A DNA stretch of 64,000 bases from Xenorhabdus szentirmaii DSM 16338 (GCF_002632585.1 NZ_NIBV01000002.1:1816561-1880560), one strand, 5' to 3'; positions 35,154 to 43,722 are shown, counted from the stretch's first letter. The notes: a model not told the origin generated them from the letters alone. Numbers and translations: made by a program.

Positions 35154-35431
35154 GACAAAATATGGCTGACAATTTGGATATTATTAACTATTGTACGGGA
35201 TGTATTGGCATTTAAGGTTTCATCACTTTTTTTTGTTCTTTCATGATTTATACCTGAATCCGATTTTTCTTCATTCGGAACATCAACACTTTCTATCTTA
35301 TTTTTATCTGCATGACTGCGATGTTCCGCTGAAATAACATTATTCGAAAACACGTTAATAAACAAAGAAAAAAACAATAGGGTGAGTAAAAAAACAGAAT
35401 ACCCTGACCTCTTTCTCGTATATGAAAACAT
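35129..35431 (-). CDS. Signal-peptide protein, 100 residues, function unknown
   Basis: MFSYTRKRSGYSVFLLTLLFFSLFINVFS is a clear export signal with a possible cleavage after VISA. The mature part (about 65 residues) is polar, with HRSHADKNKIESVDVPNEEKSD and no enzyme motif. Its 3' end overlaps the next frame (start 35,153) by 25 bases, so the two are translationally coupled or were once one secreted protein. No family recognised. Confidence 0.45.
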   Translation of the reverse strand: MFSYTRKRSGYSVFLLTLLFFSLFINVFSNNVISAEHRSHADKNKIESVDVPNEEKSDSGINHERTKKSDETLNANTSRTIVNNIQIVSHILSWLTTLMP

Positions 35432-35628
35432 TCACCAACACCCCATAATAACTTGACAGAAAAATAACCTTTTACTAAGGAGTTAATTTATAAAAATATT
35501 TTTACTTCATTTTGATATAGCATAAAAACGAGGGGTGATTAATAACCAATTGCTATCAGTCAATAAAATATAGTTATTAGATGAGGTTTTAAGAAAATAA
35601 GAATGGAAATTGCGTCTAAATAATTTTG

Positions 35629-35654
35629 AACGGCCACATCAAAATGTGGCCGTT
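35629..35654 (-). terminator. Hairpin after the first Tad2-domain gene
   Basis: AACGGCCACA (35629-35638) pairs with TGTGGCCGTT (35645-35654), loop TCAAAA, 25 bases past the stop of the gene at 35,680. Confidence 0.65.
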
Positions 35655-35679
35655 AATTCATTATCAGGCATTTGACGAT

Positions 35680-36453
35680 TTACCTATTACGCCAATTAAG
35701 ACAGAAGGTCTTTTTCTCATTTGTGTGCTTCAATACTTCGCCAAAATTCCGCACATCATTAGTACCATATGAAATAGTATATCTATTATTTCTATCATCT
35801 AGAGGTGGGGCAAAACCAATAAAATAAGTGACATCATCAACTGTTATATAAAGATTTTTCGTAATAAGTTCTAGCAATTTACTATTATCTTCCTTATCTG
35901 AGGATACTATCAGATAAAAGTGATCATAGGTGCTCCAATAAAATGCCAGAACCTGCTTAATCACGGTCTTATTTGAAATTGGTGTTAAAGTACCAAACGT
36001 AGATTGGCTTCCACTCAGCCATTTTCCCTCTTGATCAATATATCCCCAGTCATGGCCATGATTAAACGAAGCCGTTCCTAACTCAAGCTCAAAAGACATC
36101 ATGCAATCTTCAGATTTTGGCTTGAACAATTCCCAATCACACGCCATTAGATCTTCTTGATTAGGCTGCCAAGGCCCCCAGTTACCATAAATATTCCGTT
36201 TATCAATATGGGACAAGTAATCATACTTATCCTCACTATTTGTCTTACGAGGAACAAATTTTAAGTGTTCTTTTTTAGTCCAACTTTTACGAGAAATGTT
36301 ATTCCCCAATTTCAGTTGAATCAGCGCCCATGAGAAAGAGCCTACAGGCGCGATAATTTTTTCATCTTTAAAATCACCAGGATTAAACTGGCATTCATGT
36401 TCAGGGGTCTTATTTTTCTTTTCTGTCAGATTTGAATTTTTAATTTCAGACAT
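35680..36453 (-). CDS. Tad2-like (DUF2829) domain protein, paralogue A
   Basis: 257 residues. Residues about 35-112 carry the DUF2829 pattern: FSWALIQLKLGNNISRKSW, then KFVPRK, and GPWQPNQEDLMACDWELF. DUF2829 is the fold of Thoeris anti-defence 2 (Tad2), phage proteins that bind cyclic ADP-ribose signals. Free-standing Tad2 is about 90 residues; here a C-terminal domain of about 140 residues is added (VLAFYWSTYDHFYLIVSSDKE; NLYITVDDVTYFIGF), family unknown. GAGGGATTT precedes the ATG. The next gene upstream is a paralogue with the same layout. No Thoeris genes are in the window, so the ligand is unknown. Confidence 0.75.
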   Translation of the reverse strand: MSEIKNSNLTEKKNKTPEHECQFNPGDFKDEKIIAPVGSFSWALIQLKLGNNISRKSWTKKEHLKFVPRKTNSEDKYDYLSHIDKRNIYGNWGPWQPNQEDLMACDWELFKPKSEDCMMSFELELGTASFNHGHDWGYIDQEGKWLSGSQSTFGTLTPISNKTVIKQVLAFYWSTYDHFYLIVSSDKEDNSKLLELITKNLYITVDDVTYFIGFAPPLDDRNNRYTISYGTNDVRNFGEVLKHTNEKKTFCLNWRNR

Positions 36454-36763
36454 AAATCCCTCACTTTTTAAAGTTCAAGGTTATCTCATCTTTCGGAACA
36501 ATAGTAAAAAAAACATATTAACACCAACTTAATTAAACCGGATGAATCATTTTTTAAATTCCAGATCAAATATAAAAATCACAGCATAAATTTTATTACA
36601 ACAAAGAAAAGAGGAAGCTTAGAAATCAATATTTTTATTCGAATTTTTATTTTTCATTAAGTTAATATTTCGTTTTCCAGAGATAACTGATGAGTTTCAA
36701 AACACAGTTAAATATGAAAAGGCCACGCCGAAGCATAGCCTTACATTCAGGAAAACAGGGTTG

Positions 36764-37513
36764 TCAAACCCATTTGAAGTGAAAACATTTTCTTTCTCCT
36801 GTTTGTTTCAGTATCTCCCCTAATTTTTTAAAATCATTATTCCAATACCCACATGTAAATTCATAAGGTGCTTTACCAAGGTGTTCTATGCCTCTTATCC
36901 CCACACCTGTAGTACCAAGATTGTAAGTTACTCCGTCAACCGTAACATAAAGAGACTTCATTGACATAAAATCAGATAAATTGTTGGCTATTATTTCATC
37001 TCCAGAAGAAATAACGATCCAATTAATATCAGAATTTTCTGGATCTTTAGCATCATCCCAATAGAAAGATAGAATCTTAGCAAAACCTCTATTATTCTCG
37101 AATATCTGTAACTCTGCTGAAGAATCACCGAAGTACCCAAAATAATCTCCATCAGGGTTAACGACCTTATTTAAAATACAATCAAAAGTCAGTTCATAAT
37201 TAATCCCCCAATCACAAGCCATCAGATCTTCCGGCGTTGGTTGCCAAGATGCAGATAATCCGGGTTTAAAGTACTTCCCTATATGAGAAGGCACACTGAT
37301 ATTGCCTTGTGTTGATTGGGGAATAAGGTATAAATATTCATTCGGATCGCTCCAATCACAGCGACTAACCTGCCAGCCTAAATCTAGTTGAATCATTATC
37401 CACGGAAACGAACCTCTTGGTGCAACTACATCCTGACTCTTGTAACGTTCAGGATTAAGTGAACACTCAAGATCAGGTTTCTTATCTTCTTTTGGCTTAT
37501 CCATTCCAGACAT
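36764..37513 (-). CDS. Tad2-like (DUF2829) domain protein, paralogue B
   Basis: 249 residues, clearly homologous to paralogue A along its whole length: LNPERYKSQDVVAPRGSFPW at the start, DUF2829 core FPWIMIQLDLGWQVSRCDW and SWQPTPEDLMACDWGI, then the same C-terminal domain (AKILSFYWDD...; KSLYVTVDGVTYNLG; YWNNDFKKLGEILKQTGERKCF). The ribosome-site context GAGGAATTTATGTCTG is also nearly identical to that of A, so the duplication included the upstream region. 310 bases separate the two, with a weak hairpin near 36,720. Sequence divergence indicates an old duplication with separate specificity. Confidence 0.75.
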   Translation of the reverse strand: MSGMDKPKEDKKPDLECSLNPERYKSQDVVAPRGSFPWIMIQLDLGWQVSRCDWSDPNEYLYLIPQSTQGNISVPSHIGKYFKPGLSASWQPTPEDLMACDWGINYELTFDCILNKVVNPDGDYFGYFGDSSAELQIFENNRGFAKILSFYWDDAKDPENSDINWIVISSGDEIIANNLSDFMSMKSLYVTVDGVTYNLGTTGVGIRGIEHLGKAPYEFTCGYWNNDFKKLGEILKQTGERKCFHFKWV

Positions 37514-38273
37514 AAATTCCTCATTTATTATTCATTGATATTTAAGGTCATTTCATCCCATTCATAGACAACCCAACAATATTACTTAAGGAAATTTTTT
37601 ATCTTAATCAAAAAGCCAAATACAGACATTAATACACATTAATGTCCGGCGATAATTTATAAAAAACTGATTCTTTATATTGACGACTATCAGTTTGAGG
37701 GTAAATTCGACGTTTGCTGCTGGCAAGAAACCCCATATCAATCACAGGAAGGATTCGTAAAATACAAATAAAAATGAGTTATTTTGATTGATAACCATTT
37801 GTATTGAAAAAATTAAAACACCAACATCCATAATAAAAAAATAACAATTTATGTAAATCACCATAATAAAAAATATTATAGAAGGATAAAATAGTATGCA
37901 ATGCAATCTCAAAAAAGATAATGTATCACTAAGTGATTAGATGTAATTATTTTTGTTATACAAGTAATTTTACACAATAAAGATGGGTTGAATAAAATAG
38001 AGAAATATCCAATAGCCTATAAATCCCATTTTATTACCAAACATTATTCGAATAGAGTGAGTGAAACTTAGCAAAGCAAAGGCGCGAACCGGAGGGATCA
38101 ATTTTAAGACTGATATAGCATTGGTTTGCAATAATGAGACATTAGCCACAAAGTGTTACTACGCAATATGCAATACAAAAGTAAACTGAATCACTATTTT
38201 CCAGTGATGTATTTATAATCTTGATCCACAGATGAACAGTCATGTTCCTGATGGAATTCGAAGGAAAAAATGA
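37514..38273. other. AT-rich gap with a possible remnant
   Basis: 760 bases without an intact gene. An open plus-strand piece ending at 37,771 (YKKLILYIDDYQFEGKFDVC...) lacks a start codon and may be a gene fragment. The 3' part should carry the promoter of the nucleoside transporter; GAAGGAAAAAATG precedes its start. Confidence 0.35.
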
Positions 38274-39533
38274 ATGGACATTCTTCGCAGTATAACGGGT
38301 ATTTTTTTATTGCTTTTTATTGGATATATTTTTTCAAACAATAAAAAAATGATTAGCCTCCGAACAATAAGTGCGGCACTATTATTACAAATTAGCCTTG
38401 CCGCTATCATGCTCTATGTCCCTGCCGGGAAATGGCTTCTCCAGTCTCTTTCCAACGGTGTCAGTGCCATACTGTCTTACAGTGGGGCAGGAAGCTCGTT
38501 CATCTTTGCAGGCTTAGTTGGCGATAAAATGAATGTACTGTTCGGTGACGACGGTTTCGTTTTCGCATTTCAGGTCCTCCCCGCCATTATTTTTGTGACC
38601 GCGCTCATTGCGGTTCTCTATTACCTCGGGGTAATGAAATGGATAATTCATATCCTGGCATATATTTTTCAGAAAACGATGCGCATCAGTAAAATAGAGT
38701 CATTCGCGGCGGTGACTACCATATTTTTGGGGCAAAATGAGCTTCCTGCGATCCTAAAGCCCTTTATCAGCAAAATGAACCGTAATGAGTTATTTACCGT
38801 CATGTGTAGTGGCATGGCTTCTCTTGCTGGCTCTATGTTAATCGGCTATGCCGGATTAGGTGTTCCCGTCGAATATCTTTTAGCTGCATCACTGATGGCA
38901 ATTCCTGGTGGTATTTTATTTGCACGTTTGCTGAGCCCTGCCACTGAGCCTTCTCAAGTCCAATTTGACCACATTTCATTTAGTGAAAAGCGCCCTACCA
39001 GCATCATTGAAGCGGCCGCTAACGGCGCGATGCTGGGATTAAAAATTGCCGTTGCTGTCGGTGCCGTTGTTATGGCTTTCATTGCAATCATTGCAATGAT
39101 CAATGGCATTATCGGAAGTATTGGTCATCTGTTTGGCCTGACAGGAATAAGTTTGGAGCGGCTATTTGGTTATCTGTTTTCACCGTTAGCCTATCTGATG
39201 GGCGTGAGTGGAGAGCAAACAGAACTGGTTGGCAGCCTGATCGGCCAGAAACTGGCAATTAATGAGTTTGTTGCCTATAAAAACTTTTCTGTTTTCTTAA
39301 AAGATCCGACAATTTTATTGGATGCAAAAACCATTGCGGTAATTTCGTTTGCACTTTGTAGTTTTGCAAACTTCGGATCAATTGCTGTCGTCGTTGGAGC
39401 ATTCATCGCTGTTGCGCCTCAAAAAGCATCAGATATTGCACAATTGGGATTGAGGGCATTGCTGGCAGCCACGCTCTCTAATCTCATGAGTGCAACTATT
39501 GCAGGATTGTTCATTAGCTTATCGGGAGCATAG
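38274..39533 (+). CDS. Concentrative nucleoside transporter (NupC/NupX family)
   Basis: 419 residues, about ten hydrophobic segments. CNT hallmarks: FAGLVGDKMNVLFG followed by GFVFAFQVLPAIIF; IESFAAVTTIFLGQNELPAILKP (the nucleoside- and cation-binding GQNE/TE region); MGVSGEQTELVGSLIGQKLAINEFVAY; and SFALCSFANFGSIAVVVGAF. It imports nucleosides by proton or sodium symport across the inner membrane. Length and pattern are nearer to NupX/YeiM-type than to NupC (400). Monocistronic; ends just before a stretch of small secreted-peptide genes on the other strand. Confidence 0.92.
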   Translation: MDILRSITGIFLLLFIGYIFSNNKKMISLRTISAALLLQISLAAIMLYVPAGKWLLQSLSNGVSAILSYSGAGSSFIFAGLVGDKMNVLFGDDGFVFAFQVLPAIIFVTALIAVLYYLGVMKWIIHILAYIFQKTMRISKIESFAAVTTIFLGQNELPAILKPFISKMNRNELFTVMCSGMASLAGSMLIGYAGLGVPVEYLLAASLMAIPGGILFARLLSPATEPSQVQFDHISFSEKRPTSIIEAAANGAMLGLKIAVAVGAVVMAFIAIIAMINGIIGSIGHLFGLTGISLERLFGYLFSPLAYLMGVSGEQTELVGSLIGQKLAINEFVAYKNFSVFLKDPTILLDAKTIAVISFALCSFANFGSIAVVVGAFIAVAPQKASDIAQLGLRALLAATLSNLMSATIAGLFISLSGA

Positions 39534-39717
39534 CTTATGTTCAAAAAGCAAGTAGCAATCAGATAGTTGATTAGCCTAGAAGAAAAACAAGGACGTTTTT
39601 CAAAATAATGCTAATCAGCACCTCTTTCATCACAATGCCTCTAAAATTCTGTCTTCCTTATTATTACTGACTTTATTAAAACAATACTGCTTAGATAGTA
39701 TAAAAAGAGACTTGGCT
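39534..39717. other. Short gap after the nucleoside transporter
   Basis: Non-coding between converging genes; no good hairpin terminator is seen. Confidence 0.4.
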
Positions 39718-39864
39718 TTAGTCGATTTCAATTAATCCAAGAATATTCCTAATTGATAGGGTTTGTTCAGTGAGAGAAGAGAATTCACAATCATCCTGAT
39801 CTGACTTCAAAGGCAAAATACTTGAACTAAATAACAAAGCTAACAACAATTTTTCAAATATCAT
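39718..39864 (-). CDS. 48-residue secreted peptide
   Basis: The product begins MIFEKLLLALLFSSSILP, a short signal peptide, then a polar acidic segment KSDQDDCEFSSLTEQ with one Cys and a final amphipathic stretch (IRNILGLIEID). AGG lies 8 bases before the ATG. It starts 41 bases after the stop of the small lipoprotein-like peptide gene upstream, same strand, so the two probably form a unit. No family recognised. Confidence 0.5.
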   Translation of the reverse strand: MIFEKLLLALLFSSSILPLKSDQDDCEFSSLTEQTLSIRNILGLIEID

Positions 39865-39904
39865 TGTTAGCCTGTAACCTAACTATACGATTACATTAGT
39901 TTTT

Positions 39905-40000
39905 TTAGTTATTAATGTCATTGTTATCATCAGCACAATAACTACATGCCATGAATGAAATTATTATAGGGAGAATTCCAGTAAAAAATAACCAAAACAT
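39905..40000 (-). CDS. 31-residue membrane or lipoprotein-like peptide
   Basis: Excellent ribosome site AAGAAGGAGG. Two ATG codons are possible: 40,006 is only one base from the site; 40,000 is at the ideal seven bases and is chosen. The product is MFWLFFTGILPIIISFMAC followed by SYCADDNNDINN: a hydrophobic leader ending in a Cys (FMAC resembles a lipobox) and an acidic 12-residue tail with a second Cys. Colicin-lysis-type lipopeptides have similar build, but no colicin gene is near. Followed by the 48-residue peptide gene. Confidence 0.55.
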   Translation of the reverse strand: MFWLFFTGILPIIISFMACSYCADDNNDINN

Positions 40001-40076
40001 TTTCATGCCTCCTTCTTAAGGAAAAGATTTATCAGATATAATATGTCACACATCCCAAAACATCAAAGATTATTTT

Positions 40077-40310
40077 TTAATCAACTTGAAATAGATGAAC
40101 ATTTTCTGCTTGCTTGAAGAGCGGGAACCTATTTTCTGCCGCTTCAAAAGCCTGTGGCTTAAGATCACAAGTTTTGAGATTGGCAATTCGGTCACAGGGA
40201 AATTCAACAGAGAATATGCGAACTACTTGAGGATTAATCAAAATTGCAATGTTCTTCAAGTGTCCTTTCCTGACTTTAGTACCCTGGCCTTCTTGGTAAG
40301 AAAGATGCTA
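40077..40310 (-). pseudogene. Possible coding remnant upstream of the small peptides
   Basis: The minus strand has a 60-codon open stretch with TTG start at 40,259 (KNIAILINPQVVRIFSVEFP ... ENRFPLFKQAENVHLFQVD) that continues some codons further upstream without a good start. The composition is protein-like, with no domain recognised. A 124-codon frame on the opposite strand (40,095-40,469) overlaps it; at most one is real. A decayed transposase or effector fragment is possible. Confidence 0.3.
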
Positions 40311-40319
40311 TATACAATT

Positions 40320-40894
40320 CACTATCGGAGTTACTACGGAAATGCAATTTTTTATATAAAACCAAATCTAACGGCACTCAGTTCTAAAAGAGCTGAACAT
40401 TCACTCTTTTATTTAAAAACATTCAATAACTGTTCGACATCTACAAAAAATAACATTTTAACCCAATAGATTATACTTATTAGTTCAGATTTAAATAGCA
40501 TACTTTTGACTGAAAAGGGCTCGGCATTATTCATATGTAATAGTTTATGTTTTCAATCAACCTCGGTGATATATAATTGAAACTTTCATCACATTAAATA
40601 AATACACGTCTTCATTTATTTTTACCCTATTCTACTCTCTACGCAGGTATTTTTTTGCATTTAAGCCCCATAGAATTTATTTGATTCTAATCTGACAAAA
40701 AGTTTTCTTTTTCTGAATTGTTTTTAGAATACCTCTATTATAATTTGAGAATTTATAATCAAATAGTTTTGTTATAAATAGCACTATAGATTTCCATCAT
40801 AAGTTAGTTAAATTTAATTTAATACAATTAACATAATAACAATAATTAAAATTACATATCTTACAGTCAAGCGCGAAAAAATAGGAAACTCTCT
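40320..40894. other. AT-rich gap upstream of the LPMO gene
   Basis: About 570 bases, mostly A/T, with no credible gene beyond the doubtful 40,095-40,469 frame. It should hold the LPMO promoter. Confidence 0.4.
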
Positions 40895-41488
40895 ATGAAA
40901 TTTAAAAAATCACTACTGATAATGGGATTGACTGCTTTCGGTTCTATTCCATTTTTCAATATTGCAGAGTCAAACCCACTTCACGGGTATAATGACTCTC
41001 CACCAAGCAGAGCACTTTTATGTGCCAAACGCCTCAATAAAGATTGTGGGCCAATCATGTATGAACCACAATCGGTTGAAGGCCCCAAAGGTTTTCCTCA
41101 AGGCGGCCCTCCCGATGGAAAAATCGCTAGCGCTGGAGTCGGTCAATTTAATCAACTCAATGAACAAACCAATACTCGCTGGCATCATGTCAACGTCAGT
41201 AAGGGTAAAAATGATTTTACATGGACGCTGACCGCCCGGCATAGCACAACCTCATGGCAATACTTTATTACCAAGCCGGATTGGGATCCTAATAGTCCGC
41301 TTACCCGTGCTCAATTTGATTTAAAGCCTTTCTGCGAGCGTTTTGATAACGGAGCAAAACCCGCTCAAACCATCACTCTGCATTGTGATGTGCCAGAGCG
41401 TTCAGGCTATCATGTCATTCTTGGTGTTTGGACAATTTCTGATACTGACAATGCGTTCTATCAAGTTATTGATGCCGATATTAAATAA
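40895..41488 (+). CDS. Secreted AA10 lytic polysaccharide monooxygenase (chitin-type)
   Basis: 197 residues. Signal peptide MKFKKSLLIMGLTAFGS...; after NPL comes HGYNDSPPSRALLC, the HGY...PxSR start of AA10 LPMOs, whose N-terminal His is a copper ligand once the signal is removed. The second histidine-brace residue is in TARHSTTSWQYFITKP, and FYQVIDADI ends the domain. Four Cys can form the usual disulfides. No separate carbohydrate-binding domain. It oxidatively cleaves chitin or similar polymers outside the cell, which suits an insect-associated bacterium. The cleavage site before His (NPL) is not an ideal AxA site. Own terminator at 41,634. Confidence 0.9.
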   Translation: MKFKKSLLIMGLTAFGSIPFFNIAESNPLHGYNDSPPSRALLCAKRLNKDCGPIMYEPQSVEGPKGFPQGGPPDGKIASAGVGQFNQLNEQTNTRWHHVNVSKGKNDFTWTLTARHSTTSWQYFITKPDWDPNSPLTRAQFDLKPFCERFDNGAKPAQTITLHCDVPERSGYHVILGVWTISDTDNAFYQVIDADIK

Positions 41489-41633
41489 TATTCCTCACAT
41501 TATATTTAATTTTGTCAGGAATGTATTAGTGGCTACATCAGTTTTAAAATAAATTAAACAACCTTCTCAAATAACGCACACCTTGTCACTAATACAGTCA
41601 TGCATAACATAATCATGAATCATCGTTTATAAT

Positions 41634-41662
41634 AAAGTGCTGGTAGTTTACCAGCACTTTTA
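41634..41662 (+). terminator. Terminator after the LPMO gene
   Basis: AAAGTGCTGGTA (41634-41645), loop GTT, TACCAGCACTTT (41649-41660), then T. Confidence 0.8.
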
Positions 41663-41730
41663 CCTAAATAACTTCATGACTTTTAAGGTAACGTTTCTCT
41701 TTTTCAGATTCTCTAATTGGCTTTGACAAT

Positions 41731-42129
41731 ATGAAAAAATCAACCATTCTCAGAATTGCCCGACCAACGGATCATCTTGCTGAAATTACGGAAATGTATT
41801 GTAAAGGTTTAAATTTATCGATACTTGGCGAATTCAAAGATCATGATAAATTCGATGGCATTATGCTTGGTCATCCCAATCACTCCTGGCATTTGGAATT
41901 TACTCACCATCAAAATACTTCTGTTGGCAAAGCACCAACAAAAGAAAATTTATTGGTATTCTATATTGAAGATAAATCCGAATGGCAATCACAAGTAGAC
42001 GCCATGCTAGCAGCCGGGTTTATTCTTGTTCCATCTTATAACCCTTATTGGAATGAAAATGGAAAAACATTCGAAGACATTGATGGCTATCGAGTTGTTT
42101 TACAGCAAACCAAATCAAAGGTTTCGTGA
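41731..42129 (+). CDS. VOC family protein (YycE-like)
   Basis: 132 residues. The arrangement ILRIARPTDHLAEITEMYCKGLNLSILGEF, then SWHLEFTHH and a final GYRVVLQQT strand, is that of small single-domain VOC proteins such as Bacillus YycE. Probable metal ligands (His in TDHLAE, Glu in HLEFT) are present but the second half has fewer. Function of this subfamily is not defined; glyoxalase- or bleomycin-resistance-like binding are options. Single cytoplasmic gene. Confidence 0.75.
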   Translation: MKKSTILRIARPTDHLAEITEMYCKGLNLSILGEFKDHDKFDGIMLGHPNHSWHLEFTHHQNTSVGKAPTKENLLVFYIEDKSEWQSQVDAMLAAGFILVPSYNPYWNENGKTFEDIDGYRVVLQQTKSKVS

Positions 42130-42288
42130 TCAAACTTCTGATTAAAACCTGATTTAAGAAACTACACACTCAGTCAAAAATAAAAAATAACGAACTGATT
42201 AATTTAATAAGACTATTAGAGATCATCAATTATCATTAATAGTCTATTAACATAAATATTTATTATTATTTTATATATGCATGATATC

Positions 42289-42723
42289 TCATGATAAAAA
42301 CATTTTTTGTTCAGATTCCCTGCGAACGCGTAAACCAGGTAGTTCTCTCCCATCAGCACGGTCCCATTTCAAAAATTCCTCTGCCGCCCTTTGATAATCT
42401 CCTGAGTTCAATTTTCTCAATAACGTTGAATTCATAAAATTGCTGATCCCAACATTAAAAATAAATGAACATAAAGCATCGAACTGCCCTTGTGTCAATG
42501 GGACTTTGATCAACCGTTGAATGGCACCATAAATAGGATTCAAATCTTGATGTAAAAATATCTCTGCTTGTTGTGCTGTGATAACCTGCCCAGGTTTGAC
42601 TCCTTTTGTGTGACCATAACCAATAGTCCATGGTGCTGCTCCTGTGGCAGGATCTGGGTATGCTTTCAGTTTCAAACCTTCGTAGGTTTTAATTTCATTA
42701 ATACCATTCTCACTGATTACCAT
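42289..42723 (-). CDS. GH24 phage-type lysozyme (endolysin)
   Basis: 144 residues. The T4-lysozyme-type catalytic triad is seen in YEGLKLKAYPDPATG...WTIGYGHT (Glu, Asp, Thr), followed by the family's conserved PLTQGQFDALCSFIFNVG and a Arg-rich end (GLRVRRESEQKMF). It cleaves the glycan chain of peptidoglycan. There is no signal-arrest sequence, so it depends on a holin or another export route. No other phage genes are adjacent, so it is a relic endolysin or a component recruited for a tailocin or type VI effector role. Confidence 0.9.
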   Translation of the reverse strand: MVISENGINEIKTYEGLKLKAYPDPATGAAPWTIGYGHTKGVKPGQVITAQQAEIFLHQDLNPIYGAIQRLIKVPLTQGQFDALCSFIFNVGISNFMNSTLLRKLNSGDYQRAAEEFLKWDRADGRELPGLRVRRESEQKMFLS

Positions 42724-43028
42724 TCAATTCTCTCCACAACTCATTTGAGCAACAGATTAAATTTCGTTGAAAAAACAGATAGTGAATGAATTATAGACAA
42801 AAAATCAGTGAAGATTACCGTGAGCCTTAGTGACATCGCTAACACATCAAGGTGATAACAAAATATCTTTAAATATCAATAAATTAAATTTAATTGCAAA
42901 TTTTTTTTAATTTTTAAAAAAATAATTTAATAAACACCTTGATTCTTTTTGTTTTGAGCATAAAATGCCCCTCAGAATTTAGATTTTCGTGAAGTAAATC
43001 ACAATTTATACCCTTAAAGGAAGCCGTC
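42724..43028. other. AT-rich gap
   Basis: About 300 bases with long A/T runs near 42,900; no gene seen. It holds the promoter for the 24-residue peptide gene. Confidence 0.4.
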
Positions 43029-43103
43029 ATGAAATCTGTAAAATCTTTCTTCTCAAACGTACACCACGTTGTTATTCGTTTGTCAGCAACTCGCTTTATG
43101 TAA
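43029..43103 (+). CDS. 24-residue small protein with own terminator
   Basis: AAAGGAAG lies six bases before the ATG. Product: MKSVKSFFSNVHHVVIRLSA then TRFM. It is basic and amphipathic (Lys/Arg/His on one face, Phe/Val/Ile on the other), like membrane-surface small proteins. A perfect Rho-independent terminator follows 20 bases after the stop, so this is a stand-alone transcript of about 150-200 bases; a regulatory RNA with a coding part is the alternative. No family recognised. Confidence 0.6.
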   Translation: MKSVKSFFSNVHHVVIRLSATRFM

Positions 43104-43122
43104 GTACGTGAATGCATAAGTG

Positions 43123-43152
43123 AGCCAGTTCAATGTGGAACTGGCTTTTTTG
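43123..43152 (+). terminator. Terminator of the 24-residue gene
   Basis: AGCCAGTTC (43123-43131), loop AATGTG, GAACTGGCT (43138-43146), then TTTTT. Confidence 0.9.
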
Positions 43153-43295
43153 TTTCTTCACCCTCATTCCCATGTGAATATTTTATATTCCATCCTATTA
43201 TTAACATCCCGTTATTAAATACCCTCTATCCTGAAAGCGTCATTGTTGTCCTGATTCGAACATCCACAGTAAATATAAACAATAAGCACTCACTT

Positions 43296-43436
43296 AACTA
43301 CCACCTACTGAAGTAGGTGGGTTAGCGCACTTCGGTGCCGACGACTGAAAGTCGTCGAACCACGCACCTCGTAAACGCGCATAGGTCAAAAAATTAAAGT
43401 CAAAGTCACCGTCTAAAGACGGTGGTTTTTACCAAT
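43296..43436 (+). mobile_element. Hairpin-rich IS200/IS605-type relic (PATE-like)
   Basis: Three short perfect hairpins in 140 bases: CCACCTAC/GTAGGTGG (43301-43320), CGACGAC/GTCGTCG (43339-43357) and CACCGTCT/AGACGGTG (43407-43424), the last followed by GTTTTTACC. Similar foldback ends occur at IS200/IS605 elements, where they are recognised by the Y1 transposase, and in their non-autonomous derivatives. No tnpA or tnpB is present. An omega-RNA-like 3' segment or a structured RNA are alternatives. Confidence 0.55.
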
Positions 43437-43559
43437 GATATTGAAATAAATTTACCTAACACATTGACAAGCAAAATAGATGACGTTGTCTTCATGAACA
43501 CCGCTGAATACATTAACAAGATTAGTTATTAACATTAATTTTTACGATTGGTGAGCTGT

Positions 43560-43694
43560 ATGAATTCGATAGATTTTCGCAATCTGAAGTTAAAATCAGA
43601 ACCAAGTGTCTTTAAAACCATTCCACACCTGATTATCTGGCTGGCAATCATTGCCCTTACATTAGGTTTAGGCGCTTTTGTTTTCCCATACTAG
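43560..43694 (+). CDS. 44-residue single-span membrane protein, possibly truncated
   Basis: MNSIDFRNLKLKSEPSVFKT followed by one strong membrane segment (HLIIWLAIIALTLGLGAFVF). GGTGAG precedes the ATG. The stop codon lies in the first of three 14-base repeats (43,680-43,721), and another small membrane-protein gene begins right after them. The frame may have been longer before repeat expansion. No family recognised. Confidence 0.5.
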   Translation: MNSIDFRNLKLKSEPSVFKTIPHLIIWLAIIALTLGLGAFVFPY

Positions 43695-43721
43695 TTTTCC
43701 CATACCAATTTTCCCATACTA
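43680..43721 (+). repeat. Three tandem 14-bp repeats
   Basis: GTTTTCCCATACTA, GTTTTCCCATACCA and ATTTTCCCATACTA follow each other directly; the first contains the stop of the 44-residue gene and the last ends one base before the CATG of the next gene. Confidence 0.9.
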
Positions 43722-43722
43722 C

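Noticed and set aside
40095..40469. 124-codon plus frame upstream of the LPMO gene
   Set aside because: No ribosome site, Cys/Phe-rich chance composition, and conflicts with the more protein-like minus frame.
43296..43436. CRISPR array
   Set aside because: The three hairpins have different sequences and no regular spacing; no direct-repeat/spacer pattern exists anywhere in the window.
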